Origin: Fragum whitleyi
Lineage: Eukaryota; Mollusca; Bivalvia; Cardiida; Cardiidae
NCBI GenBank assembly: GCA_948146395.1
Contig: OX411548.1
Coordinates: forward strand, 58,609,020-58,673,019
Reading direction: 5' to 3'
DNA length: 64,000 bases
Position 1 is the stretch's first letter; each line of letters starts with the position of its first letter. Under the pieces are notes generated by a model. It worked only from the letters and a program-made list of their open reading frames with translations, did no database searches and had not been told where the DNA came from. Of the stretch, positions 1 to 10,699 are shown piece after piece. The translations under genes and the position numbers were made by a program.

Positions 1-1156
1 AATACGAAAATAGGTGAGCGCCAAAATTTGGAGGGTTGGTGGTTTCATAAAGGCAAAGTGGCCAAAATGCCTAAATTCATCTACTTTATTTTACCTTTCT
101 AATTCTTCTAATGTTTAACTAATTTTCTATCATATTATTTCAATTATATTCAGTGTTAGGGTTTTAGTGTAAATATTCAAGTTCGATTTCGATGATTAAA
201 TGAGTAATTTTTCGAGATTTTTTTCCCTGCATTTTCGTCTTGAAAAATGTTACTTTTCAAAAGCTTTATATCTTCTTGTCTTCCATGAATCATGTATAAC
301 AACATACATATTAATTAACATTGAAGGACACCATTCAGCTTCTTGTCGTTCTTTTCTATGCATTTTTACAAGACAGAATGGTATTTTAAAAAAAAAGAGA
401 GAAAAAAAAACAACATCATTTTCTCCGAAAATGCACGAAAAGCTTTGTTGATATTTAGGTCAAATTATCGTAAAGGTACTCTCTACGAAATATTTTTATT
501 TAAAAAATATTGGATCAAGAGTTGAATGGTATCGGACTACCTTAACTATGTGTAACTTGTTTTCTTTAAAGAAATAGTATCTGTCAGGCTATCGACATTA
601 AGCTGTGAATGGTGTATTACCTAAAAATTTCTTTCGGTGGATTATCGTGAAATAACGGTAGATTATCATCTGATAAGCTTACCACCCAAACCTGTGAGAT
701 TTAAAAAAGATTATTATTAACCTATTATCGCTCGTTTTACCCTTTGTGACTCTAAACAGAGCAAGTCATGACGTTACATAGCAATGACTGCCTAAATGAC
801 GTGCATAGAGAAAAATTGTCAACTTACTTACTTAATTTTGCATGAAATAAATAGAATTATCGTTTGTTTTACATTCGTGTACAAAAACAAGCTTGTGTTG
901 CTAACCCAAATAAAATATCAATCGACCTTACACTGAAGCAAGACAGCCTTTTCACACAGTATTGGGCAAATTTTCAGGTGAATATTTAAACTACACTGAT
1001 GACTGTCGAAATAAAATTTATGTTAACTAGTGTGTGTTTATATGTGGTATCTGTTAGCGTCTGAAAAGAAAATCCCTTAATGTCGTACATAAATTATCAG
1101 ACATTGGCCGCATTCAGCGCATTGTATTCAAGAGTTTTACATGTTTGTGCTTCCAG
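1..1156 (+). other. Intron upstream of the DRY exon of the GPCR
   Basis: AT-rich non-coding sequence ending in a pyrimidine-containing AG acceptor at 1155-1156. The intron is phase 2: the next exon supplies only the third base of the Arg codon of the DRY motif. The exon for the N-terminus and TM1-TM3 is not visible here and must lie before position 1. The short open frames in this stretch are low-complexity and show no domain. I see no recognisable repeat. Confidence 0.6.
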
Positions 1157-1280
1157 GTACTACGCCATCGTTCATCCGATGAAAGCTAAATATTCTTGCA
1201 CTGTTGGAAAAGCCAGACGAGCGTGTATGTTTCTATGGTTACTGTCTTTCCTTCTTGCATCGCCAATTGTTTTCGGAAGG
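1157..1280 (+). CDS. Class A neuropeptide-type GPCR, exon from DRY to end of TM4 (partial gene)
   Basis: Coding exon of a G-protein-coupled receptor of the plasma membrane, which couples an extracellular ligand (probably a peptide) to heterotrimeric G proteins. After the split Arg codon come 41 residues: YYAIVHPMKAKYSC begins intracellular loop 2, the 'AIVHPM' segment being typical of peptide receptors. A basic stretch (KARR) and the hydrophobic TM4 follow, with W in FLWLLSF and the TM4 proline in ASPIVF. The exon starts after the AG at 1155-1156 and ends before the GT at 1281 (AAGG|GTGAGC). It is 124 nt long, phase 2 in and phase 0 out. An intron splitting the DRY arginine is a known conserved position in many class A receptors. 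The open frame continues about 100 nt into the intron, but the donor and the match to the next exon argue against that being coding. Confidence 0.9.
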
Positions 1281-1452
1281 GTGAGCAGAATAACAAATAA
1301 TTTTTTATATTTCTTTTCTCCATTTGCTCTTTCTCTGATGATACTTTTCTACATTTCATTTAATCATTTTTTTCTATCTTAAACTTATTTACTTTCTTTC
1401 TTTATATTTGTATTTGACGAATAAATTTATATATCAAATGAATAACGAATTG

Positions 1453-1553
1453 GATAGCAGCTGGAGGCTAGGAAAGGATGTAATGGTAGTACTGGTGCTA
1501 TTTATTCCACGAATCTATTGTTAGTTGCTCCAGCCTCCAAGATATGACTGAAA
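1453..1553 (+). mobile_element. SINE fragment (Asp-type tRNA-headed family, body only)
   Basis: Matches the body of the full SINE at 47.5 kb: AGCTGGAGGCTAGGAAAGG, a stretch like GAATCTATTGTTAG, then GCTCCAGCC. The tRNA-like head and the AATC tail are missing. Confidence 0.75.
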
Positions 1554-1862
1554 GTGGATATTTTGGGCGCAATTGGGCTCCAATGGTAAAATATACATTC
1601 TCCTCTGAAACTACAGGTCAGAATTAACCACGCTTTACAAAGCTTTACAGAAATGATGCTCAACACATGCTCTTTCAGATTCCTTCGCTCAATTCTGATC
1701 GTGTTTATAGAACGGGCACTCTGAGTTGAGGTGTCACCAAGAAAAGGGCCCCAATATGGAAATAAAGTACTGGTCAGAACTCAACTAAACTTTATAGTTA
1801 TTATCCTGGTCTATATGGTATTTCAGATTCCTTTATTTAAGGATTACGAACTGAGAATGGCA
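1554..1862 (+). repeat. About two degenerate ~155-bp units of a HINE-like core
   Basis: Two copies of a unit containing TCAGATTCC, TTCTGATCG, GGGCACT, GGTGTCACCAA and GGGCCCCAATATG. The same unit forms longer arrays at 7785-8420 and 25750-26640. The final ATTACGAACTGAGA is found in inverted orientation at 7755-7775. No terminal hairpin is seen, so this is probably an old fragment. Confidence 0.65.
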
Positions 1863-1994
1863 TGTTAAAGAATGGTAAATTTCTTTATCATTTCTTTTTT
1901 TGCATCCAATTACACATCTAAATACCAATTCTAAGCAACTTTCACCACAGCAAACTCGAGATATTTAGATTTTAGTCTTTAACCCCTTGTTTCC

Positions 1995-2185
1995 GACGTT
2001 TGTCTCTCACCAATGGGCAGATAATCGTAAACCTATGTGAGATAGCAGTCGGAGGCTAGGAAAGGGTGTAATGGTAGTACAGGTGAAAGAAATTCCAGGA
2101 ATCCATTGTTAGGTGCTCCGGCCGCCGCGATATAACTGCGAAATTGTTGAAAGCGGCGTAAAACCCATTCAAAACCCCTTGTTTC
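1995..2185 (+). mobile_element. SINE copy, 5'-truncated (Asp-type family)
   Basis: Starts at TTGTCTCTCACCAATGGG and runs through GGAGGCTAGGAAAGGG, GTTAGGTGCTCCGGCCGCC, GCGATATAACTG and GTTGAAAGCGGCGTAAAAC. It ends near CCCATTCAAAA. The tRNA-like head is absent. The minus-strand ORF across it is a shadow. Confidence 0.85.
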
Positions 2186-2735
2186 AGGAAAAATGCGGAA
2201 AATGCAGACAATGAATATCACAAAATCCTCTGTATTTTAGCAAAATTATTGCATAAATTCCCAAAATTTGACACACAGAACCCAAATACACCACCCTAAC
2301 TGTATCAGCCATTTATTTTAGCTCAGGTTAAACAGAAAGCAGTGAAAAAACACTTTTTTTGTATGACGTCATACGTAAAAGAGTGAATTTTCTTCAGATC
2401 ATCTAAAAAAGTGGAACATATCATCTGATTTATTTGGTATTTTAATATATGTTCACCCTAAACAACCTATATCAAAATTATCTATGATGTATTAGGTAGA
2501 AAATTTATAAAAATCAAGAACTTTTACCACGTAGTTTGGTCACTACATGCTGGTTTATAATCCTGATGTCAATTTTCAAGGGAGAGAATTTTACATTTTT
2601 TTTAATAAAATTGTCCAAATTCTTCCAAACTTAAATTTCTTCCCTCTTAAACCCTGTATTATTAGTAAAATTTTGAGAGATACCCTGTCAGTGTTTTTTT
2701 CATTCTTAAACGAAGGAAAAATAGATATTTGATTT

Positions 2736-2800
2736 AAACAAGAGGGCCAGAAGGCCCTAAAGCGCTCACCTGGATTTTATAGGTCCAGTGGATCTAACCT
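2736..2800 (-). mobile_element. 3' end of a HINE-like element (minus orientation)
   Basis: AAACAAG followed by the hairpin AGGGCC-agaa-GGCCCT, then CGCTCACCTGGATTT and TCCAGTGGATC. On the minus strand this reads as the ...CAGGTGAGCG-hairpin-CTTGTTT end shared by elements throughout the window (compare 13196, 26710 and 37395). The element's other end could not be located. Confidence 0.65.
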
Positions 2801-3281
2801 AAGTAAGTTTCTGGCTAAGTTTCATTCACATTTGCCTTGTTGTTGAGAACATATCATTCCATCCCATTTTTTTCTTTGTTTGGGGAGGGGGGGGGATATT
2901 GTAACAGACTTACATTCTATACAACACCACATTGTGAACAATCTTATTGCAAAAAAAGACTTTTCAAATTTAAAGGATTAAAAGGAATCATAAATTACAT
3001 AAAAATATTTGATATGGGCATCTTATAACTGCTACCCCTTATCCTGTTACATTTTAATTTTGTTGAAATTCCAATTTTGGGGATATTTTAACAAGACTGG
3101 GATAAGATTTCCCCACAATAATTAAGTAAAAAGCAAAATGTTTGGCCTAAGGTTTAGATCAGACTTCTACCCTGTGAAGGCTGTTCTTGGTCTATTCTGT
3201 CTGAAAAAGCTTTGAGTACAGCAGGAGAAGGATTGAACAGGAGCATGGAATTTCCATACCAATTTGAGCTTGTCTATCTGG

Positions 3282-3331
3282 TCAGCTGACATGTGGATTT
3301 TCCTTGAGAACTTGTCCAAAAGCAAGTGGAT
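3282..3331 (-). CDS. Candidate terminal coding exon of an unidentified minus-strand gene
   Basis: On the minus strand, the acceptor TCTTGTTTCAAG is followed by a frame that starts with two bases completing a codon. Joined to the last base of the exon at 6075-6220 it reads D-PLAFGQVLKENPHVS and then TGA (plus 3282-3284). The upstream exon ends with one base and this one accepts in the same phase, so the frame is consistent across a 2.7-kb intron. That match is the main evidence. The product is not recognised. The sequence past the stop also contains protein-like stretches in other frames, so a frameshifted or alternatively spliced end is possible. No canonical AATAAA is near; a weak ATTAAA lies on the minus strand near 3054. 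Confidence 0.42.
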
Positions 3332-4151
3332 CTTGAAACAAGAGAAATTTTAACCTAGTCTATATTTAGCCTTTGCAATTTTCATCAAGTTATAGAATAT
3401 AAGTAATAAACAGAAATAGAAAACATAAGAGAAATGGGAGAAATTGCTTGCATCAAACAATTTCCCCTATAATCTTAATGTTTTCTACTTTTCATCAGTT
3501 CAGTAAATATGTGATGGTTAGGCCTAGGTCAGGACCTCCATCTTTTCATCTTACTTTATGTTGAAATGTCATTCATAGGATAAGCAAAGAAAATCCACCA
3601 TGAGAAACGCCATCTCTGGTTGACCTTTATTTGCTTAATCCAATCATCAAAAATTTGCTTCATGGATGGATTGTAATACCTTTAAACATCACTAGTCACT
3701 GGCCCCTCGAAAAATGATTTTTCAGGGATCAAAACTGTTTTCAAAGGGTCAAACAATAAAACAATCCCTATGAAAGAAAACATAATGGAAAAAGAAAAAC
3801 GGTTGTCCCATTCAATTTCTTATTTCCAACCATGTTTTCTACCTTTAGGAAAAATTTTGTATCATTATGGTGATGAATGGTTGACAACATTTTTCTTTAA
3901 AGATTTTATTCATTGATTTCCAACAGAAAAAGAAATGGATTCATCACAGAAAATTGAAGTGGGCAAAAGTGATCTAGAAAGAAAGTTTTGAGGATAAATT
4001 AGTTAATTTCAGATTTTTGATAGCCAAAATCCTTGTTTTAAAATCAAACACAAGCCTAAGCTAAACAGTCTTTTTTTTGCACAATAGTCTTTTTTTCTGA
4101 AACTTGTTTTCTGGTAATTAGTAAACACATTCCCTTCAAATGCACATTTTT

Positions 4152-4626
4152 ATGCCCCCGTATCGAGAGATCGGGGGCATATTGTTTTACTCATGTCTGT
4201 CTATCTGTCTGTCCGTCTGTCTGTCTGTCCGTCCGTCCGTCTGTCCGAAAACTTAACCCGAAAACTTAACCTTGCCAATATCTTCAAGCCTATTCAAGAT
4301 ACAAAGCTAATATTTGGCATGATGACAGATCTTAATGATCCGCATCCGCTGGTACCAAAGTCAAGGTCATGTGATAAGGTCAAGGTCATCTGTCAAGGTC
4401 AAACTTTGAAAAAACTTAACCCGAAAACTTAACCTTGCCAATATCTTCAAGCTTTTTCAAGATACAAAGCTAATATTTGGCATGATGATAGATCTCAATG
4501 ATCCGCATCTGCTGGTACCAAAGTCAAGGTCATGTGACAAGGTCAAGGTCATCTGTCAAGGTCAAACTTTGAAAAAAAAAAATGCCGTTACGGAGGCATT
4601 GGTGTTTTACAAACACATCTTGTTTT
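4152..4626 (+). mobile_element. HINE-like element, second core type, two 163-bp units
   Basis: Nearly complete. A 5' hairpin (ATGCCCCCG...CGGGGGCAT, 4152-4180) is followed by a GTCTGTCTGTCC-type simple repeat. Two tandem units with a 163-bp period start at 4261 and 4424, each with AAAACTTAACCTTGCC, TTTGGCATGATGA and GTCAAGGTCATGTGA. Two 3' hairpins follow (AATGCC..GGCATT at 4581-4600; GTGTTT-TAC-AAACAC at 4602-4616), then CTTGTTTTA. The short ORFs sharing SRSCDKVKVICQGQTLKK are translations of the repeat unit, not genes. Confidence 0.8.
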
Positions 4627-5173
4627 ATTTTCTTTATCAGGTTAATTTGTGTTTTGGGTTTTATCTCCTTAGCTGATCCAAAACAGTTTTTCAAGGAGTC
4701 TGTACTCCACACAGAACAATTTCATAAGAAAGTGTTTCTATTTAAAATTGTCTACAACTGTATCTGGTAACTATATCATATCTGTACCATTGTGGCATCC
4801 TTCCATCACAAACTGAAAGTAAAAAAGGAGATAACTGAGTGCATATATAATGTTTGACTGCAGGTGTTGGATTGAAGAAAATCTCTAAAAAGAGGCAATA
4901 TTCTTAGCCAAAATATGTTTGGGTTAGTGCCCTTGATATCTTGTGATAGAGATCTATAGTAAAAGTTTCAAGTAAATTTTTGTCAAGTTAATGGAGATAA
5001 AAACACAAAAAGTATGTTGCATAAAAATAATACTTTTCAAAACTTAAATGCCCAGTTGAATTACTGATTTTAGTATTTTCTCAATCAATCACTCAGAGGT
5101 CTTGATATAAGATAAAGGAGTATTACAATTTGTAAACATTCAAAGAAATCATTTGCTAAAAGTAGTCTTTTAA

Positions 5174-5412
5174 CCCTTGTCATGCTGAATTAATTTTGAT
5201 TTAATATTTTCATCAAAATCAAAGGGCAAAAAGCACTGACAGTACCAACTATAAGTCAATTTTTATTTGAAAAACAAAATCTATTGACAATTCTGGTTAC
5301 TAAGTGAGAAACAGGTGGTGTAGACTAACATCAGCCTGCACATATGTGCAGGCTGATGTTTGTCTATAGCTCCTTCCAAATCAGGAATATTCCGGGTTCA
5401 GCAGGACAAGGG
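5174..5412 (+). mobile_element. piggyBac-like MITE with TTAA duplication
   Basis: A 239-bp element flanked by TTAA at 5170-5173 and 5413-5416. The terminal inverted repeats are CCCTTGTCATGCTGAA on the left and TTCAGCAGGACAAGGG on the right, with one mismatch. TTAA target duplication with CCC termini is typical of piggyBac-family transposons. It has no coding capacity. A perfect 32-bp palindrome sits at 5328-5359. A partial inverted copy lies at 25982-26083. Confidence 0.85.
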
Positions 5413-5717
5413 TTAAATTATTTACATGATAACCAACAGCAAAGGATTGTTACAGAATAGTTAAAATAACTGTTGAGGCAATACCCATTTTTGAGGATTG
5501 AGACTAAATAAACCCTTTTCAGACTGAACATATTTTCATTAGTGTGTTCAGTCAAAATTTGTGAAAATTTATGGTACAAACAACTGTGACTGAAAAATAA
5601 ATTAGATATTTTAGCAGACAAGTTCATGCTGCACATTATTATGTTCATTTTGCTATTTGAAAATGTCCCATACCAAAAAAGGAACATTGCAGCTCAAGCA
5701 AGGCAAAGATTAACACT

Positions 5718-6010
5718 AAAACAAGAGCACTGCTTAAGGGTGCCTCAGGGTACTCAGCTGTTGAGTGAAGGATGGTGAAAAAAATCTTAGGTAAAAAAGG
5801 GAATAATTTGCACAAAATGTATCTAGAGTAATTCCCCTTGATATCATAGGTTTTTCGTTTGATGCTGAATATGTGTGCTAAGTTTAAAGTGAATGCCTGC
5901 AGTAGAACCAGAGATATCACAAAATGTCAAAGTTTTCGCACAACAACGATAACAACAACAACACCAAGGCTATAGCAATACCTGGGGTTCTCTGAAAACA
6001 GCTGAGCTTA
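5718..6010 (-). mobile_element. Short HINE-like element, third core type
   Basis: Minus orientation. It begins at AAACAAGAGCACTGC with a small hairpin region and ends at ACAGCTGAGCTTA. Next to that end is an ACAACGATAACAACAACAAC stretch. The interior resembles 24630-24825 (ATTCCCCTTGATA..., ACCAGAGATATC). It lies wholly between the two candidate minus-strand coding exons. Confidence 0.6.
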
Positions 6011-6074
6011 TAAAAGATGTCTTTAAAGTTTTAATTTATCCTTGCGACATATTTATTCAAATTATGTTACCAAC

Positions 6075-6220
6075 CTGACTGTTCATTGGCACATTTTCCT
6101 GACTCAATATGTGTGAGCTTGACAGATGGAGGGTTTGACTGCTCTATCCCAGGTAACATCTTCTTGCACACACAGTTTAGTATAACCACCCAGGGCGGCC
6201 AATAGCTATAGTAAACTGAC
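6075..6220 (-). CDS. Candidate internal coding exon of an unidentified minus-strand gene
   Basis: Minus-strand exon of 146 nt with acceptor TTATTATTTCAG and donor CAGTCAG|GTTGGT. One frame is open throughout for 48 codons. It starts SVYYSYWPPWVVILNC, continues CKKMLPGIEQSNPPSVKL and ends GKCANEQS plus one base (phase 2 in, phase 1 out). It is clearly more GC-rich than its surroundings and lacks any repeat signature. Its out-phase fits the terminal exon at 3282-3331. I do not recognise the protein. The WPPWVVIL segment could be short and hydrophobic, but no clear domain is visible. The other two frames contain stops. A spliced non-coding RNA is the main alternative. Confidence 0.5.
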
Positions 6221-6589
6221 CTGAAATAATAAAACAAAAACATATTTAACTACAAAAAATTCTATCTCTTTTCAATTCTAGTCTATATGAACATGTCACA
6301 GTAATTTGATCACCAGGGATAATGCTAGCTTTTCAAATTCAGGAGAAATTGACCCTTTGACTAGATATTTAGGGGGTCATAACTACTGTTGAAGGGGCTA
6401 TAACAATAAAATGAGAAAAATGTAAAAATTTCTTTGTTTTGCTGACCAGTTCATTTCTGTAAATATCTTTTTCATATCTTATTAAGAGATTCATTTTATG
6501 GTTAAGCTCATGAGAGATTAGAGTTACAACAATTCATTAGAACTATATCACAAAATGACCCCTGACTTTGAGAGAACTGTGTGAGTTGT

Positions 6590-6868
6590 TGTCGTGTTGT
6601 TGTTGTTATTGTTTTTACTTGCACAATAAAGGGTCAAAAAACTCTAATTTCCATCATGGTCCAAACTCATTCCAGATCTTTTCATGGACAAACATGCAAT
6701 GGATTCTCGTCACTGCTACCCAATTTTACAGCTGGATGGACTGGGGCTTTGTCTGTAAAGTGTCCATTCCAAATACACAACCCGCATTCAGCGGGGCTCA
6801 AGCCTGCAACTATTAGATTACGAGTTGGGCACGCTCCCCACTCGGCCAACAAGCCAGACCACAATAAA
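6590..6868 (-). mobile_element. tRNA-headed SINE, second family, with (AAC)n tail
   Basis: Minus strand. A tRNA-like head at 6781-6866 contains an A-box-like TTGGCCGAGTGG and a B-box-like GGCTTGAGCCCC. A roughly 180-bp body follows, then an (AAC)n-type tail (plus-strand GTTGTTGTTGTTATTG near 6597-6612). The overlapping ORFs on both strands are shadows of this element. Confidence 0.65.
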
Positions 6869-6899
6869 GCTTCATAAATAAAATATATAAGGGTTTTAA

Positions 6900-7121
6900 C
6901 CCTTTCCTGTTTTACAAAATTTTGGACCTGTCCAAATTCACAGGTTTTGCAGACGAAAATTTAAAGATGATTTAATTTGAAAAAATAACCATTCAGTAGG
7001 GTAGAAAATAGTGTGGAAAAAGAAGAAATTGCTTGTCAGGAGCAATTTCTTCTTTATTCACAATGTTTTCTCAATTATAAAATCACAGGCATGTAAAAAG
7101 CAGGGATTAAACAGCAAAGGG
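6900..7121 (+). mobile_element. Second piggyBac-like MITE
   Basis: A 222-bp element between TTAA at 6896-6899 and TTAA at 7122-7125. The termini are CCCTTTCCTGTTT and AAACAGCAAAGGG, with one mismatch. Inside, at about 7019-7055, is a hairpin with a 15-bp perfect stem (AAAGAAGAAATTGCT) and a 7-nt loop. No coding. Confidence 0.8.
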
Positions 7122-7228
7122 TTAAGTAACTTTCAAGCGCCATTATGTCTCAACATCACCTTTTCTAGGGCTTTCTGGTCAATACATAAAGTAATACATG
7201 TAATATCTAAAAGTAATCAAATGCTTAC

Positions 7229-7780
7229 CTGTTTGGAATTTTCTGTTAAACTAGGATCTGGTAATCATAAAAGGTTGATTTCCGACCAAATTTCCAAATG
7301 CGGCATTCTAACATGTCCTAAATCAGCATGAAATCACATAACAAATAGATAGCAATGCAATCCTTCTTCGGTTTCACAGTGTCATTTTCAGAGTAAATGA
7401 GTTTCGACACAAATCTACACGTCGAATAGAATGTAGATGTGAGCATGCGAGTCCGTCAATGAACACAGGATATTCGACTTCTGCACTCCGTTTTTCCTAC
7501 TTTCATTTTACATAGTTCACTTTAAAAAGTGTTTTTTGAATAACACAACGTGTTAACGATCTCGATTTTGTCGCAAATACGTGCCCTTATTACGATGTCG
7601 GCAAAAGTTGATGACAGCTCAGGCTTTGCATGCTTTCTAGCCTCCATTTTGTCGAACCGGATATTTAGATCACGTGATAATTATTCATGGTCACGTGGGC
7701 GGTAATGCGACCTTCCGAAGATACCCGAGATAACACGAACGAAAACGAGTTATCTCAGTTCGTAATCCTTAATTTCTGAT
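7229..7780 (-). promoter_or_regulatory. Candidate promoter and first exon(s) of the minus-strand gene
   Basis: The stretch is CpG-richer than its surroundings and includes ATCACGTGAT and CACGTG E-box-like sites near 7670-7700. On the minus strand, ATG at 7645-7647 sits in a good context (ACAAAATGG). It opens a 41-codon frame, MEARKHAKPELSSTFADIVI and onward, with a stop at 7522-7524. A strong minus-strand donor (AAACAG|GTAAGC) ends an exon at 7229. The frame needed to enter the exon at 6220 meets a TAA shortly before that donor. So either this is 5'UTR, or a short 3' exon (acceptor TTTAACAG) is used after splicing from the ATG frame. The start of the protein is therefore unresolved. Confidence 0.35.
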
Positions 7781-7784
7781 CGGG

Positions 7785-8420
7785 TCGATAACACGGGAAC
7801 TTTGGGCCGACGTGCCACCAAAAAATAGCCCCAAATGAAGAAATATACAAAAATCCTCTTCACTGAAATTACTGGTCAAAATTCAATCAAACTCGACAGA
7901 AATAATCCTAAGGACTTGCTCTTTTAGTCTTGCTCTTTTAGATTCTTCTGTTAAATTCCGATCGGGTAGGTAACATGGGCGCTACGGGCTGACGTGTCAC
8001 CAAAAAAAGGGGCCGCAATGTTGAAATATGAGAATTATTCTCCGAAACTACTGATCAGAACTCAAGACATGCTCTTTCAGATTCTTTTGTTTAACTCTGA
8101 TCGGGTGACACGGGCACAACAGGCTGACGTACCCAAGGAAATGGACCCAAAATAGCGATATATTAAAAAAAAACTTTACTATCAGAATTCAACCTTATTT
8201 CACATGAAATATTCTTCGGACATGCTCTTTCAGATTTCATTATTTCTGGTTTGGTTGATATCATGGGTGCCATGTGCTACCTCGTCATTTAAAATGGGCC
8301 TTCTGGGTGTATTTATTATCATTTACCCTGAAACTACTTATCAGAATACAACCAGTTCACTGAAATGACCATTAGGGTATGTTCTTTCATTGCTAAATTC
8401 TTGTTGGGCAATGAATTTGA
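7785..8420 (+). repeat. Tandem ~150-bp units of a HINE-like core
   Basis: Four or so degenerate units sharing TCTGATCGGGT, AACACGGGC, GGCTGACGTGTCACC, CTACTGATCAGAACTCAA and CATGCTCTTTCAGATT. They are the same as the cores at 1554 and 25750. No terminal hairpins were found on either side, so the element is eroded. Confidence 0.7.
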
Positions 8421-8477
8421 GTACTTAAGGCTTTCAAGTCAGCAAAAAGGTGCCAAAAAGAGAGGAATGAAAAAAAA

Positions 8478-8880
8478 TATTGTGATCAGATGAATAAAAT
8501 GTGTTTTTCATGGGCGGAGGTCATTTCTCTATATGTTTTTTGTGTGTAAACTTTGAAAATTAAATTCTCATAATTTAACGAATGAATATCAAGAAAATTT
8601 CACTAAAAAGTTTATTGAGTGATCCTTTACAAGTCTAGCAAAACTTATTGTGATCAGATGGAAAATATGTCTTTTATGGACAAAGGTATTTTCTCTGTAT
8701 GTTATTAAGTGGAAATTTTGGAAATTATTTTCACAGAATATAACTGATGGATATTATAAAAATTTCACTGGAATGTTCTATGGTGACCCATTATCAGGCT
8801 GCACAAAATTACTGTGATTGGATAAAAATATGTATTTTACAGGAAGCGGTCAATTTTCTATATGATATATTTATATATAT
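8478..8880 (+). repeat. Three tandem ~160-170-bp units, different sequence
   Basis: TTGTGATCAGATG recurs at about 8479 and 8649, with a diverged copy (CTGTGATTGGATAAAA) near 8809. Each copy is followed by ATATGT-TTTT-ATGG and a TTTCTCTATATG-like motif. The array directly follows the 7785 array and may be part of the same decayed element. From 8880 to 9630 I see nothing recognisable. Confidence 0.6.
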
Positions 8881-9629
8881 TTCGATAGTGGCACTTAAAA
8901 ACACTTATTTACTTGAAATTAAAATTCATCAAATCATTCATTCATTCATCCACTGCATTTCTCATCATATCAGTTGATTCAGGCCTGTGGAGCACATCAG
9001 CTCCTCGAGCAGCTCTAGTTTAAATAAATCGTCGAAACCATGATTAATGGTTGGTGTTTTACTAGAGGATATAATTTTTAAACATCTCCACGAAAAGTAA
9101 TTAATTACAGAACCACTTGGGAACGGGAGTGATCCTGCGTTTGAAGATGAAAATTATTGCCTTTCATTACCTCAAACTATTCATCGATTATACGGCCTCA
9201 ATGTCAAACGTCTGTGATTCTTCATTTAAAGACGATACGAACTGGGGATGACTAGAATTTCAAACAATGCTAGAAGGGTATCTAAATTTATAGATTTCTT
9301 TGATTATTGTATAAATCATTCTTTGATGTTTTTTCTCGATTAAAGCAGGATGTATATTTCATGTGATTCGTGATTTATGCAAGATGTTAATATTGCAATA
9401 AAGCTTCATTCACTTTGACAGGCTGCTTTGCCGTAAAAATGTTTATTTTCTAAATGTCCATGATACTATTATTTAAAGCACCAGCATAAGGGCCTTTATT
9501 ATCGGGATATTGATCAAACGAACCAATGCTTTAATTCAATTTGGAACTATGTTTTTTACCCTGATGATCTTCGACGTATTTTAGAAAGAGCATTCGCTGT
9601 TTTGTTACTTAACTCGAATATGTAGAAAC

Positions 9630-10699
9630 TTTAATGGCGTTCGTGCGCCAGTCCGTCAGTGCGTGCGTGCGTGCGTCAGTACGTAAACTTTTTTGTTAAA
9701 TATCTTCTCCTCCCAAACCAAAGGGCGAATTTAAGCAAAACATGGTAAGAATGATCCCTGGGTGACCCTCTTCTTAAATTGTGAAAGAAATTTTGATTGA
9801 CCCCCAAATATTGGCGTGGCAATTTTTCCCTTGAACATCTTTAAAAATCTTCTCCTCCCAAACCTTTGGACCGATTTCGACGAAACTTTGCATAGATTAA
9901 TCTTGGGTGAACCTTTTCTTAAATTGTTGATGAAATTTGAAATACCCCCTCCCCCCCCCCCCCCCCCCCAAAAAAAAAAATATATGGGCGTGGCAGGGCG
10001 TGGCATATTTTCTCATATTTTTTTTTAAAAAAAAATCTCCCTAAAAACCATTTAGCCTTTGTCAATTTAGTATAGATGTTCTTTGGGTGACCATTTTACT
10101 TAAATTGTTAAAAAAAAAATGGATGCCCCCCCCCCTTAAAAATGAGCGTGGCAGGACGGGGCTTATTTCAACTATAAAATCTTTAAAAATCTTTTCCTCC
10201 TCAGTCAATAGGCGAAATTTCTTTTCCTCCCCTCTCTTTGGTTTGGGCAAATTTGAATTAAACTAGGCATGAATATACCGTGGTTTTACTTTAACTAAAA
10301 TTGGTCGTGAAATTCTGATGGGCCATCTATCTAGGAGAGACAGTGCGGGCCAATTTTCAAATTAAAAAACTCTAAAAATCTTCTCGACATCAATTGGACC
10401 TATGTGATAAATCTTGGTATAAATGTTCTATGAATTACCCTTTACTAAAATTGTTTTTCTAATGGGTGGTTTACTACTTGTAATCACCTTAATGTTTGTT
10501 ATAAGATGGGTAAAAAGAATGCAGATTAATGGTAATTTAATATTTTGGTGCAATGTGGGCCAGCCCCAGTAAATAATTATGAAATAGTTCTAAAGTGATT
10601 TCAAGATGTTGTTTTTAGTCAATGTAAGCTTTGTGTAATGAAAGGCTAGAGATGTTAAAGCCAGTGGAGCGATACAGGCCCTCTTGGGGCCTCTTGTTT
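9630..10699 (+). mobile_element. HINE-like element, first core type, about 1.07 kb
   Basis: Starts in a GTCCGTCAGTGCGTGCGTGC simple-repeat head. It continues with several degraded ~155-bp units carrying CTCCTCCCAAACC, TTTGGACCGATTTCGAC, GGGTGACC and TTGACCCCCAAATAT-GGGCGTGGC. The end is a 3' hairpin in CAGGCCCTCTTGGGGCCTCTTGTTT. Two of the GACCCCC segments have expanded into C tracts (C19 at 9951-9969; about C11 near 10127). Confidence 0.8.

Noticed and set aside
1281..1382. Extension of the first GPCR exon through its open frame
   Set aside because: A strong donor (AAGG|GTGAGC) and in-frame continuity with the exon at 18348 show that the receptor is spliced here; the extension replaces ECL2 and TM5 with unrelated low-complexity residues.
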